Source of the DNA: Cytophagales bacterium
Lineage (GTDB): Bacteria > Bacteroidota > Bacteroidia > Cytophagales > Cyclobacteriaceae
Length of the DNA stretch: 50,371 bases
NCBI GenBank assembly: GCA_025358885.1
Contig: JANYHW010000030.1
Coordinates: 1-50,371 of the forward strand
Reading direction: 5' to 3'
Part shown: piece by piece, positions 17,184-25,839 of the stretch
Layout of the letters: each line of letters begins with the position of its first letter
Position numbering within the stretch: position 1 is the first letter of the stretch
Position numbers and translations under genes: made by a program
Notes under the pieces: model-generated
Told to the model about the DNA's origin: nothing
The model's input: only the letters and a program-made list of their open reading frames with translations
Database searches by the model: none

Positions 17184-18650
17184 ATGATAGCATTTCTTAT
17201 TTTTTGGCCATTGCTCGCGGGGTTGATCTTGCTCGTCACAAGATTTGACAGAGCGAAGGAATTGGCGCTGGCTGCTTCGTTGGCCGAGTTGGCTGTATCA
17301 ATTTTCATCGCTTTCCAGTTTGATAAGGATGCCGGCAATCAGTTCAGCCTCACCTTGTCATGGATATCGTCATTGGGGATAAACTTCTCAGTTGCCCTCG
17401 ATGGCATCAGTCTGCTTCTCGTGCTCCTCACCACAGGTCTCATACCCTTTATTATTCTTTCTTCATTTGGTCAGCCCACCAGGCCATCGGGATTTTATGG
17501 ACTCATCCTAATTATGCAAATGGCTTTGATCGGGGTCTTTGTTGCGCGTGACGGTTTCCTGTTTTATCTGTTTTGGGAAATGGCGCTGATTCCAATTTAT
17601 TTCATCTGCCTGCTGTGGGGAGGTGAGGGTCGCGCTAGAATAACCTTAAAGTTCTTTATATATACACTGGCCGGAAGCCTGTTGATGCTGGCAGCATTGG
17701 TATACGTCTATCTGCAGACGCCCGCACCGCATAGTTTTGATATTGAGGCATTGTATACGGCAGGTGGTTCATTGACAGGAGCGGAGCAAAGCCTGGTCTT
17801 CTGGGGACTTTTTCTGGCGTTCGCCATTAAGATGCCCATTTTTCCATTCCACACCTGGCAGCCGGACACATACGCGGTCGCGCCGGTGCAAGGGACAATG
17901 CTCCTTTCAGCGATCATGTTGAAGATGGGTATCTTTGGTCTCATCCGCTGGCTCCTCCCCATGGTGCCCTTGGGAATCACGCAGTGGGGGCCCACTGCCA
18001 TCTTGCTCTCGGTTATTGGTATTGTCTATGCCTCATTCATTGCGGTTGTTCAAAAAGATTTCAAACGACTGATTGCCTATTCATCCATAGCACATGTCGG
18101 TCTTATTTCGGCTGGAGTTCTAACACTTTCCAAGATTGGGATCCAGGGAGCTATGATCCAAATGGTTAGTCATGGAATTATTGTGTTCTCTTTGTTTTAT
18201 GTGGTGGAGATAATTTTCGATCGGACGAAATCACGTGCCCTCACGGAGCTGGGAGGCATACGCAATGTAGCGCCAGCGCTTTCTTCAGTTTTCCTGTTCA
18301 TCCTCCTGGGAAGTGTAGCCCTTCCATTGACGAGTGGTTTTGTCGGCGAATTCCTGTTGATCAATTCCCTCGTCAAGTATCAATTGGCACTCGGCGCGGT
18401 AGCGGGAATTACCATTATCCTCGGCGCTGTTTACATGCTGCGCGCCTTTCAAAAATCAATGTCCGGAGAATCAACACCGAAGACTTCCGTATTTCATGAT
18501 CTTACACTACAAGAGAAAGTTGTTTTATATCCCATGGTCCTTCTGGTCATTTTAATCGGGATATATCCGGGTCCGATCATGGATATTTCCAATGTGGCCA
18601 CAGATAATATATTGAAAGTATTGTCAGATTTTTACGCTTCGACTCAATAA
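17184..18650 (+). CDS. nuoM: NADH-quinone oxidoreductase subunit M
   Basis: A 488-residue antiporter-like proton-pumping subunit. The conserved Glu lies in Phe-Trp-Glu-Met-Ala-Leu-Ile-Pro near residue 134, and the helix-7 region carries Ala-Ile-Lys-Met-Pro-(x)-Phe-Pro-Phe-His-Thr-Trp-Gln-Pro-Asp with the key Lys. About 14 hydrophobic helices are expected. Ten bases after nuoL; nuoN follows after four bases. Confidence 0.96.
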   Translation: MIAFLIFWPLLAGLILLVTRFDRAKELALAASLAELAVSIFIAFQFDKDAGNQFSLTLSWISSLGINFSVALDGISLLLVLLTTGLIPFIILSSFGQPTRPSGFYGLILIMQMALIGVFVARDGFLFYLFWEMALIPIYFICLLWGGEGRARITLKFFIYTLAGSLLMLAALVYVYLQTPAPHSFDIEALYTAGGSLTGAEQSLVFWGLFLAFAIKMPIFPFHTWQPDTYAVAPVQGTMLLSAIMLKMGIFGLIRWLLPMVPLGITQWGPTAILLSVIGIVYASFIAVVQKDFKRLIAYSSIAHVGLISAGVLTLSKIGIQGAMIQMVSHGIIVFSLFYVVEIIFDRTKSRALTELGGIRNVAPALSSVFLFILLGSVALPLTSGFVGEFLLINSLVKYQLALGAVAGITIILGAVYMLRAFQKSMSGESTPKTSVFHDLTLQEKVVLYPMVLLVILIGIYPGPIMDISNVATDNILKVLSDFYASTQ

Positions 18651-18654
18651 TGGT

Positions 18655-20031
18655 ATGAACGCATTATATGTTGTTTGTGGCCTGGCCTTCGTCTCTCTGG
18701 TGGCAGAGATAGCCAACTATAAAAAGGTTCTTGGCGCTGCCATCATCCTTGGGCTGCTCATAGCCGTAGGCCTCGCCGCTTCAGATTGGGACACACCCTT
18801 GCATTATTTCAATGACATGGTGGTGTTTGACCATTTCTCGATAGCCTTCACCGCCCTGATCCTCTTCATCTCAGTTTTTTGGTTTTGGATGTCCGGCGAC
18901 TATTTCCGGAGGCAATCACATCAGACGGACCGCTCGGCTCTCATTCTATTCGCAATAACAGGAGCTGTAATCATGGTCTCATTTAACAATATGGCGATGC
19001 TTTTCCTGGGGATTGAAATTCTGTCGATTTCCATGTATGTACTGGCGGGGAGTAACAAGGAAAGTCTTTTGTCCAACGAGGCGGCCTTCAAGTATTTTAT
19101 CATGGGTTCGTTTGCCACAGGTTTCCTACTTATGGGTATTGCCCTGGTGTATGGTGCCACAGGTACTTTCCATCTTTCCCAAATCACTAGTTATATATCA
19201 ATCCACTCAGGTGAACTGCCAGCATTTTTCTATGCAGGAGTGCTGCTTCTGCTGGTCGGAATGGCCTTCAAAATCTCTGCTGTCCCATTTCACTTCTGGG
19301 CTCCAGATGTATATGATGGATCACCTGTTACGATCACCGCATTCATGTCAACCATTGTAAAAATCGCTGCGGTAGCTGCATTCTTCAGGATATTCTCGGG
19401 TTGCTTTTCATCTGTAAAGGCAGCCTGGAGTATTGTTCTGACCGTAATGACACTCCTCACCCTGGTGATTCCGAATATCACTGCCGCCTGCCAGTCTTCC
19501 GTGAAACGCATGCTTGCCTATTCCAGCGTGGGGCACATCGGCTATATTCTTCTGGCCTTTATTGCAAACACGGAATCATCCGCTGGCACCATCTACTATT
19601 ACCTCGCTTCATATGCTGTTGCCTCGATTACTGCCTTTGCTGTCTTGCATGAAGTGGAGAAGTCCAATCCAGCCAATGTCAGTTTCAGTGGGCTATTCAA
19701 ACGGAGCCCCATGCTTGCGGTCATGATGACGTTGGCATTACTGTCACTGGCCGGCATCCCGCCCCTGGCAGGCTTCTTTGGCAAATACCTGGTCTTTTCT
19801 CTGGCTCTCCAAAATGGCTATGGCAGCCTTGTCATCGTCGGTATTATTACATCGTTGATTGGTGTCTATTATTACTTCCGCGTCGTAAGTGATATGTACC
19901 TGAAAGAAGCCACAAATTCGCCGATCGAGCTCAATGCCTCTATCCAAATCATGTTTTGCCTCCTGGTCATCCTGATCCTGGCAGCTGGGATTTTCCCGGA
20001 TGTCGTGATATCCATTTTGGCCAGTGCATAA
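18655..20031 (+). CDS. nuoN: NADH-quinone oxidoreductase subunit N
   Basis: A 458-residue antiporter-like subunit next to NuoK. The conserved Glu is in Phe-Leu-Gly-Ile-Glu-Ile-Leu-Ser-Ile near residue 121, and the Lys is in Met-Ala-Phe-Lys-Ile-Ser-Ala-Val-Pro-Phe-His-Phe-Trp-Ala-Pro-Asp-Val-Tyr. It is the last of the 14 nuo genes, so the operon 7210-20031 encodes a complete proton-pumping NADH:quinone oxidoreductase. A short AAGGCCTT palindrome followed by a T-run near 20070-20086 is too compact to call as a terminator. Confidence 0.96.
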   Translation: MNALYVVCGLAFVSLVAEIANYKKVLGAAIILGLLIAVGLAASDWDTPLHYFNDMVVFDHFSIAFTALILFISVFWFWMSGDYFRRQSHQTDRSALILFAITGAVIMVSFNNMAMLFLGIEILSISMYVLAGSNKESLLSNEAAFKYFIMGSFATGFLLMGIALVYGATGTFHLSQITSYISIHSGELPAFFYAGVLLLLVGMAFKISAVPFHFWAPDVYDGSPVTITAFMSTIVKIAAVAAFFRIFSGCFSSVKAAWSIVLTVMTLLTLVIPNITAACQSSVKRMLAYSSVGHIGYILLAFIANTESSAGTIYYYLASYAVASITAFAVLHEVEKSNPANVSFSGLFKRSPMLAVMMTLALLSLAGIPPLAGFFGKYLVFSLALQNGYGSLVIVGIITSLIGVYYYFRVVSDMYLKEATNSPIELNASIQIMFCLLVILILAAGIFPDVVISILASA

Positions 20032-20129
20032 CTTCGCAATCAATGTTCAATCGAGACTGACCAGCGTAAAAGGCCTTGTTTTTTTTCATCGATTAAATTA
20101 CCTTCCATTCTAAATTAACGCTGTCAGTT

Positions 20130-20558
20130 ATGGGAAAAGTAAGAGACATTCTGAAAACAAAGGGGCACGCCATTTTTTCTGTAGAGCCCACCATCACGGT
20201 ATATCAGGCGGTAGAACAGATGTGCGAAAGAAATATAGGGGGTCTATTAATTGTAGAGAACGGAAAATTAGTTGGAATTTTTACGGAACGTGACTACGCC
20301 AGAAAATTGATCCTGAAAGGAAAATCCTCCAAAGAAACGCCTATAAGTGAACTGATGACCAAGAGTCCTTTCACCGTAACAGCAGACAACACCATCGAAG
20401 ACTGCATGACGATCATGACCCAAAAGCACATTCGACATCTTCCTGTAGTGGACGGAGACAAACTTACCGGTATCATTTCTATCGGTGACGTGGTGAAGCA
20501 AATCATGGAGGATCAGAAATCCATCATTGAACACCTGGAGCATTACATCACGAGCTGA
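20130..20558 (+). CDS. CBS-domain pair protein
   Basis: A 142-residue cytoplasmic protein made of two CBS domains (about residues 5-62 and 72-130) that form one Bateman module. The repeated Gly-Gly-Leu-Leu-Ile/His-Leu-Pro-Val-Val core and the Gly-Ile-Phe-Thr-Glu-Arg-Asp-Tyr and Gly-Ile-Ile-Ser-Ile-Gly-Asp-Val motifs are the expected adenosyl-ligand loops. Stand-alone CBS pairs bind AMP, ATP or NAD-type ligands and can sense energy state; the partner is unknown. It sits 98 bases after nuoN and could be read through from the nuo operon. It ends nine bases from a convergent gene. Confidence 0.92.
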   Translation: MGKVRDILKTKGHAIFSVEPTITVYQAVEQMCERNIGGLLIVENGKLVGIFTERDYARKLILKGKSSKETPISELMTKSPFTVTADNTIEDCMTIMTQKHIRHLPVVDGDKLTGIISIGDVVKQIMEDQKSIIEHLEHYITS

Positions 20559-20566
20559 GAAACAGG

Positions 20567-21664
20567 CTATTGCACAATCTCAATTCTTTTGTTACTCGCT
20601 GCTGAGCGGTATATAGCTTCCACCACTTTAATGTCTTTGAATCCTTCTTCGCCCGGAACCAGAACCGGCATTCCGTTCAGGATAGCGGATGCATCATCAT
20701 CCATTTGCTTTGCCTGCTGGTTGGGGATAACCGCATTCAGCTTGGTCTCATCGCTTGTAATTCCGCCGATCCCATCATAGGACTGAAAGGGTGATAGAGC
20801 ATACCAACCCTTTGAACATTTCACCTCGAGCGAATTCATACTCTTTCCAAAGCTGCTCTCACAGGAGGCTAGTATTCCGCCGGGAAACGTAAGGTCAAAT
20901 GACATCGTCTCATCAACTTCTTTGTAGATGTCAGGGCGGGTTGTAGATTTTCGTGCCGTTACTGCGATCGGCTCTAACCCGGTAGAGTAGCGAGCAGCAT
21001 TGAGGGGATAGACGCCCATGTCATACATGGATCCACCGCCCATGCTCTTCTTTTGCTTCCAGTGATCTGTCCGCGCATCAAAGTACCCTGCTGAAGCTTT
21101 GACCGTAAGCACATTCCCATACTTCAGTTCCTTGCGGAAAGCGATAATGCGCTGTGTATTCGGCTCATGTTGCATGCGATAGCCCATGGATAGTTTGACC
21201 TTGTTCTCAGCGCAGGCAGCAATCATTTTCGTGCACTCACCCATGTTGAGTGCCATGGGCTTCTCGCACCACACATGCTTCCCGGCTTTTGCCGCCCGTA
21301 CACTATACTCTGCATGTAACGAGGGCGGAAGCACCACATAGACAACATCAATGTCAGGATTATTGGCAATGGAATCAAAGTTTTGGTAGTTGTAGATGCA
21401 GGAGTCCCTGAGATTGAATAACCGCTTCCATTTTTCAGCCTTGGAGGGTGTGCCGGTTACCACACCAGCCAGGTAACAATTCCTGGTCAACTGGAGGGCA
21501 GGAGCAAGCAGGTCCGTGCTGTAATAACCCAGACCAACCAGTGCAACGCCTAGTTTTTCCTTTTTGGAGTGGTCAATGAAATTGGGCATGGCCATCGCTG
21601 ACATACCCAGCGCGCCAGAAAGCCCGACCATCGATTGCCTCAAAAACCTCCTTCTATTAATCAT
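20567..21664 (-). CDS. Tat-exported Gfo/Idh/MocA family oxidoreductase
   Basis: A 365-residue NAD(P)-dependent sugar oxidoreductase of the glucose-fructose oxidoreductase type. The N-terminus is a twin-arginine signal (Asn-Arg-Arg-Arg-Phe-Leu-Arg-Gln, then a hydrophobic stretch to about residue 27), so it is exported folded with its cofactor. The Rossmann motif Gly-Leu-Gly-Tyr-Tyr is near residue 44, the catalytic-region Glu-Lys-Pro motif near 134, and the C-terminal alpha/beta domain follows, with the Gly-Gly-Gly-Ser-Met-Tyr-Asp-Met-Gly-x-Tyr-Pro loop near 210. The exported location suggests a tightly bound nucleotide, as in Zymomonas GFOR. The substrate cannot be read from the sequence. Confidence 0.88.
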   Translation of the reverse strand: MINRRRFLRQSMVGLSGALGMSAMAMPNFIDHSKKEKLGVALVGLGYYSTDLLAPALQLTRNCYLAGVVTGTPSKAEKWKRLFNLRDSCIYNYQNFDSIANNPDIDVVYVVLPPSLHAEYSVRAAKAGKHVWCEKPMALNMGECTKMIAACAENKVKLSMGYRMQHEPNTQRIIAFRKELKYGNVLTVKASAGYFDARTDHWKQKKSMGGGSMYDMGVYPLNAARYSTGLEPIAVTARKSTTRPDIYKEVDETMSFDLTFPGGILASCESSFGKSMNSLEVKCSKGWYALSPFQSYDGIGGITSDETKLNAVIPNQQAKQMDDDASAILNGMPVLVPGEEGFKDIKVVEAIYRSAASNKRIEIVQ

Positions 21665-21821
21665 AGGATATGGATTCTTATTAAAACTTTGACCAATGAA
21701 TTATTTGAATGCTTTTCACCGAAAATACAACATACCCTTTCTTAGTGCACTTCCATTCATCCGAGATCGGATTTTGATGCCGATGAGGAGCACTTATGGT
21801 GAGAAATTGGCCGAAAATTGC

Positions 21822-21829
21822 TACCTTTG
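21822..21829 (+). promoter_or_regulatory. Promoter -7 box for rpoD
   Basis: TACCTTTG (followed by C) is a perfect match to the Bacteroidota -7 consensus TAnnTTTG. Transcription would begin near 21836, leaving a leader of about 128 bases before the ATG at 21964. The -33 region is weak (TTATGG around 21794-21799), so this is based mostly on one box. Confidence 0.42.
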
Positions 21830-21963
21830 CATCGCTTCCCTCATCCAAAAGACCAATAGTTGAACCTAAAGCCATTTAGCCTTTATTTTGCCTCTTTTTT
21901 AGCTAATGGTTGTATGAGGTCGCCCTTTTTGAACTTATTTACCACATTCGCGTTTTCAATCCG

Positions 21964-22827
21964 ATGAGACAACTAAAGATCAGCAAGCAGATTACCAACC
22001 GGGAAAGCCAGTCCCTGGATAAGTATTTACAGGAAATTGGCAAGGTGGATTTGATCACTTCCGATGAAGAAGTAAAGCTAGCTCAAAGAATAAGGGAAGG
22101 CGACCAAATGGCGCTGGAGAAGCTTACAAAAGCCAACCTGCGTTTTGTGGTTTCTGTTGCAAAACAATATCAAAACAACGGCTTGACCCTGGGGGACCTA
22201 ATCAATGAAGGTAACGTAGGTCTTATCAAGGCAGCCAAGAGGTTTGATGAGAAGCGTGGTTTCAAATTCATTTCCTATGCCGTCTGGTGGATTCGTCAGT
22301 CCATTATGCAGGCCTTGGCAGAGCAATCTCGCATCGTGCGCCTGCCACTTAACCGGGTAGGTACATTGAATAAGATCACGAAGACATTCTCCGACCTCGA
22401 ACAAAAATTTCAACGCGAGCCTTCTACGGATGAATTGGCCGATGTACTGGAAGTAACAGCAGCCGAAGTTGCTGATACACTCAAAATTGGAGGACGCCAT
22501 GTGTCCATGAATGCCCCGTTTGTGCAGGGAGAAGAAAATGGTCTTCTTGATGTCCTTGAGAACGATAGCGAAGAAACTCCGGACTCCGGCCTCATGGTCG
22601 ATTCATTGAGAAGGGAAGTGCAACGTGCGCTTTCAACCCTTACGCTCCGTGAATCTGATGTCATTGCTTTCTACTTCGGTCTTAATGGCAGTGATGCCAT
22701 GACGTTGGAGGAAGTCGGTGAGAAGTTCAATCTCACGCGTGAGCGGGTACGCCAGATCAAGGAAAAAGCTACGAGGCGGTTGAGACATAGCTCCAGAAGC
22801 AAAACCTTAAAATCGTATTTGGGCTAA
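21964..22827 (+). CDS. rpoD: RNA polymerase primary sigma factor (sigma-70)
   Basis: A 287-residue group 1 sigma factor of the short Bacteroidota type, lacking region 1.1. The N-terminus Met-Arg-Gln-Leu-Lys-Ile-Ser-Lys is the usual family start, which is why ATG 21964 is preferred over the in-frame TTG at 21910. Region 1.2 ([10 protein letters not shown]) is followed by region 2 with Asn-Leu-Arg-Phe-Val-Val-Ser-Val-Ala and [15 protein letters not shown]. Region 4.2 has the helix-turn-helix Thr-Leu-Glu-Glu-Val-Gly ... Thr-Arg-Glu-Arg-Val-Arg-Gln-Ile. It directs transcription of housekeeping genes, presumably from the TAnnTTTG promoters noted here. Confidence 0.97.
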   Translation: MRQLKISKQITNRESQSLDKYLQEIGKVDLITSDEEVKLAQRIREGDQMALEKLTKANLRFVVSVAKQYQNNGLTLGDLINEGNVGLIKAAKRFDEKRGFKFISYAVWWIRQSIMQALAEQSRIVRLPLNRVGTLNKITKTFSDLEQKFQREPSTDELADVLEVTAAEVADTLKIGGRHVSMNAPFVQGEENGLLDVLENDSEETPDSGLMVDSLRREVQRALSTLTLRESDVIAFYFGLNGSDAMTLEEVGEKFNLTRERVRQIKEKATRRLRHSSRSKTLKSYLG

Positions 22828-22876
22828 CCACGAAAGATGGGATAAGGCAATGCCCGACCCTGAAATAGTCCAGTAG

Positions 22877-23320
22877 TTATTCAGGAATTACGAGTACAGG
22901 CACATCAACTTTCTTGATGAATTCCTTTAGGGTTAGGCCCTTATGTTCATAGATGTCGGTGGCGGCGTTATTGCCGAGGATCAGCATCCTAACCTTCCCT
23001 GACTTGACAAAAGATTCAATTCGATCTGACAGGAATCCAATTTCCGTTCTGAAAAAGGGTTTGATCCCTGATTGGGCACTATCGATGTGCTTCCATTTCT
23101 CCACAGCCATTTTCTCATAGCGTTTTTTTACCGTCTGCACTTCTTCACTCCCTTTTGATTGGATGAGTCTGTAGGAACATAGAATCATAATTGGCAAGTG
23201 AAAATGAAAGCCAAAAAGTACAGCACTTTTCACTGCTTCATCGGCCGATTCCCCCAGGTTGAATGCACATAAGATGCACGGGTCAGTCTCGGCACTTGTT
23301 GCAGAAAACTCTGAATTCAT
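22877..23320 (-). CDS. Universal stress protein-like
   Basis: About 147 residues from ATG 23320; an in-frame TTG at 23368 would add 16 residues. The single alpha/beta domain starts with a Cys-Ile-Leu-Cys-Ala-Phe-Asn-Leu-Gly-Glu-Ser strand and ends with Leu-Thr-Leu-Lys-Glu-Phe-Ile ... Val-Pro-Val-Leu-Val-Ile-Pro, the typical UspA end. The ATP-binding loop is only partly kept (Leu-Gly-Asn-Asn-Ala-Ala-Thr instead of Gly-x2-Gly-x9-Gly-Ser), so it may not bind ATP. It is divergent from the histidine kinase gene, with an 84-95-base shared upstream region. Convergent with rpoD. Confidence 0.7.
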   Translation of the reverse strand: MNSEFSATSAETDPCILCAFNLGESADEAVKSAVLFGFHFHLPIMILCSYRLIQSKGSEEVQTVKKRYEKMAVEKWKHIDSAQSGIKPFFRTEIGFLSDRIESFVKSGKVRMLILGNNAATDIYEHKGLTLKEFIKKVDVPVLVIPE

Positions 23321-23415
23321 GTCACGAAATAACCCATACTCTTGCCGGCCTGTGAGGATTTTGATCAACGAAAAATCTGATTTTTGTCATACATTTAACA
23401 TCAGTGAAAACACCA

Positions 23416-24651
23416 ATGGAGTTTCCTTTTGAAGCCAGCAACACTTTTGCTGAACTCTTCGCGAGCATGGCGGAAGGTGTGATCATGGTTGATCAATCTG
23501 GTATGATACTCATGGCGAATCACATGGCTGAAGACATGTTTGGTTATCCACCTCATGCTCTGGTTGGTATAAAAATGGAAGCGCTACTGCCCGAACGATT
23601 TCGAGGCAGACACATGGACCTTCGGAGTCAATTCGCATCGGATCCCAGGCCGAGGCGGATGGGCGTGGGCCGGGATCTCAAGGCAATACGCAAAGATGCT
23701 ACCGAGTTCCCTGTTGAAATTAGCCTAAGTTTTACAAGGAAGAATGAGGAGCTGCTGGTCATGGCATTTATCAGCGACATCACCGCGCGCAAGCGTTATG
23801 AGGATGACCTGAAAAGGAGTGAGGAGCAACTGCTGTTGTACGCATCAGAATTGGAGAAGAAAGTGCAATCACGCACGGAGGCTCTAAATCAATCTGTCAT
23901 TAACCTTGAAAGTGAGGTGACAGAACGAAAAAAAGCGGAAGCGGAGGTCCGTAAGCTCCTGGAAAAGGAAAGAGAACTAAACGAACTTAAATCAAAGTTT
24001 GTGTCCATCGCCTCACATGAATTTCGCACCCCACTGAGCACCATCATGAGTTCGGCATCCTTGGTAAACCAGTACAAGGAGAGGGGTGACCTCGACAAAA
24101 TTACCAAGCACACACAGCGAATCAGGTCCTCGGTAAATCACCTCACCGGCATATTGAACGATTTCCTGTCACTCAGTAAACTTGAAGAAGGAAAGCTGTA
24201 CGTAGTGAATGAACCCCTTATGATTGAAGACTTCTTTAACGAAGTTGCCGAAGACATGATACCAACACTCAAAGAAGGGCAGTACATCAAATCGACGGGT
24301 GATTGCAGCAGGACCACGATCGATTCAGATCCTCGAATTCTTCGAAACATACTGTTCAACCTCATCAGCAACGCCAGCAAATACTCTGAAAATAAACCTA
24401 TCCATCTGCTCTATGAGTGCAGCGATACCGAATTCACTTTTCGCGTAAGGGATGAAGGCATGGGTATACCAAGTGAAGATAAAAAGCATATATTCACTCG
24501 ATTCTTTCGTGCCAGCAATGCCGGAAATATTCAGGGCACTGGCCTGGGACTGAATATTGTGAAGCGGTACGTTGACCTGTTGGGCGGGATTATTGTGTTT
24601 GAAAGTGAATATGAAAAAGGAGCTACCTTTAGTGTAACAATACCTATCTAA
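23416..24651 (+). CDS. PAS-domain sensor histidine kinase (soluble)
   Basis: About 411 residues from ATG 23416; a GTG at 23404 would add four. There is no transmembrane segment, so sensing is cytoplasmic. A PAS domain spans about residues 8-125 (Phe-Ala-Glu-Leu-Phe ... Gly-Tyr-Pro-Pro ... Lys-Asp-Ala-Thr-Glu-Phe-Pro-Val-Glu-Ile), followed by a long coiled coil (about 130-190). The dimerisation domain follows with phospho-acceptor His201 in Ala-Ser-His-Glu-Phe-Arg-Thr-Pro-Leu. The ATPase domain has the N-box (Leu-Ile-Ser-Asn-Ala-Ser-Lys-Tyr), the G1 box (Arg-Asp-Glu-Gly-Met-Gly-Ile) and the G2 box (Gly-Thr-Gly-Leu-Gly-Leu). The PAS resembles redox/oxygen-type FixL PAS folds, but no haem His is identifiable. 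It is 25 bases upstream of the receiver-CRP regulator, its likely partner. Confidence 0.93.
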   Translation: MEFPFEASNTFAELFASMAEGVIMVDQSGMILMANHMAEDMFGYPPHALVGIKMEALLPERFRGRHMDLRSQFASDPRPRRMGVGRDLKAIRKDATEFPVEISLSFTRKNEELLVMAFISDITARKRYEDDLKRSEEQLLLYASELEKKVQSRTEALNQSVINLESEVTERKKAEAEVRKLLEKERELNELKSKFVSIASHEFRTPLSTIMSSASLVNQYKERGDLDKITKHTQRIRSSVNHLTGILNDFLSLSKLEEGKLYVVNEPLMIEDFFNEVAEDMIPTLKEGQYIKSTGDCSRTTIDSDPRILRNILFNLISNASKYSENKPIHLLYECSDTEFTFRVRDEGMGIPSEDKKHIFTRFFRASNAGNIQGTGLGLNIVKRYVDLLGGIIVFESEYEKGATFSVTIPI

Positions 24652-24676
24652 ATTATTATTAACCCGCCTACAAGCA

Positions 24677-25741
24677 ATGAAAAAAATTCTTCTCATTGAA
24701 GACAACCCGGAGGTCCGGGAGAACACTGCCGAGATACTTGCTCTGGCGAATTATGAGGTTATGACTGCGGAAAATGGAAAGGTCGGTACAGAAATGGCCA
24801 TTCAGGGGCTGCCCGACCTGATCATTTGCGATATCATGATGCCGGAGCTGGACGGATATGGAGTGTTGCATATTTTGAGCAAGAAGGTGGAGACCGCCCG
24901 CATCCCATTCATATTCCTAACGGCGAAAACGGAGAAATCAGATGTGCGCAAAGGCATGTCCTTGGGTGCCGATGACTACCTGACAAAGCCATTTGACGAC
25001 ACTGATTTGCTGAATGCCATCGAGGCCCGATTCCGCAAGAGTGCGTTGCAAAGCACTCGGTATGAGCCCAACACAGAGGGCCTTGATCAATTCATTACCG
25101 ATGCTAAAAAAGTCCTCAACCTGCAGGATTTGTGCAAGGAGAAGAAAGTAAAATCCATTAAGAAAAAGGCTGAGATTTTTTCCGAAGGAGACTTGCCCCA
25201 GTGGCTGTATTTTATCAAGTCAGGGAACGTCAAGACCTACAGGACAAACGCCGATGGAAAAGAACTGATTCTCAACCTGCACAAAGCAGGAGATTTCTTT
25301 GGATATGAATCTATCCTCGACAATACCACCTATCAGGAATCGGCTGTTGCCATGGAGGCGGCGGAATTGGTATTGATTCCCCGCTATGACATTGTCACTT
25401 TACTACATGCCCAACCGGATGTTTCCAGTGCATTCATTGGTCTGCTCTGCAAGAAGGTTGCTGAAAAGGAATCTCAGCTTTTGCAATTGGCATACAATTC
25501 CGTTCGCCAGCGCACCGCAGAAGCCCTGCTCAAATTGCACCAGCTAAAAAACGAAAACGACACCATTACTTCTCCCCGAGAAGAACTGGCGAGATTGGTT
25601 GGAACAGCAACAGAATCGGTCATCCGCGTGTTGTCGGATTTTCGCGTCGAAGGCCTGATCGAAATATCAAGTTCAAAAATAAAAATCTTGCGCATGAAAG
25701 GACTCGAACAGGTGATGCAGTGGAATGTCGCACGTTCCTGA
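24677..25741 (+). CDS. Response regulator with CRP/FNR-type output (REC-cNMP-HTH)
   Basis: A 354-residue fusion. Residues 1-120 form a receiver with Asp9, phospho-acceptor Asp52, Thr82 and Lys104. Residues about 145-270 form a cyclic-nucleotide-binding-like beta barrel (Phe-Ser-Glu-Gly-Asp ... Gly-Asp-Phe-Phe-Gly-Tyr-Glu-Ser). Residues about 280-345 form the CRP winged helix-turn-helix (Arg-Glu-Glu-Leu-Ala-Arg-Leu-Val-Gly-Thr-Ala-Thr-Glu-Ser-Val-Ile-Arg-Val-Leu). A full cAMP phosphate-binding Arg motif is not evident, and there are no FNR-type cysteines. Phosphorylation from the adjacent PAS kinase could therefore replace or add to ligand control. It is followed by the glucokinase gene after about 100 bases. 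Confidence 0.93.
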   Translation: MKKILLIEDNPEVRENTAEILALANYEVMTAENGKVGTEMAIQGLPDLIICDIMMPELDGYGVLHILSKKVETARIPFIFLTAKTEKSDVRKGMSLGADDYLTKPFDDTDLLNAIEARFRKSALQSTRYEPNTEGLDQFITDAKKVLNLQDLCKEKKVKSIKKKAEIFSEGDLPQWLYFIKSGNVKTYRTNADGKELILNLHKAGDFFGYESILDNTTYQESAVAMEAAELVLIPRYDIVTLLHAQPDVSSAFIGLLCKKVAEKESQLLQLAYNSVRQRTAEALLKLHQLKNENDTITSPREELARLVGTATESVIRVLSDFRVEGLIEISSSKIKILRMKGLEQVMQWNVARS

Positions 25742-25839
25742 TTTTCAGCCACCTCCATGCCAATGACTCAAGCGAAGACTGAATTCTCTTATTTGGTCTC
25801 CGGGTCGTTTGATATCCATCTGTAACTATCTTGCATCAC

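Noticed and set aside
20066-20088. AAGGCCTT palindrome followed by a run of T after nuoN, as a terminator
   Set aside because: The palindrome has no room for a loop and the stem would be too short; at most a weak signal.
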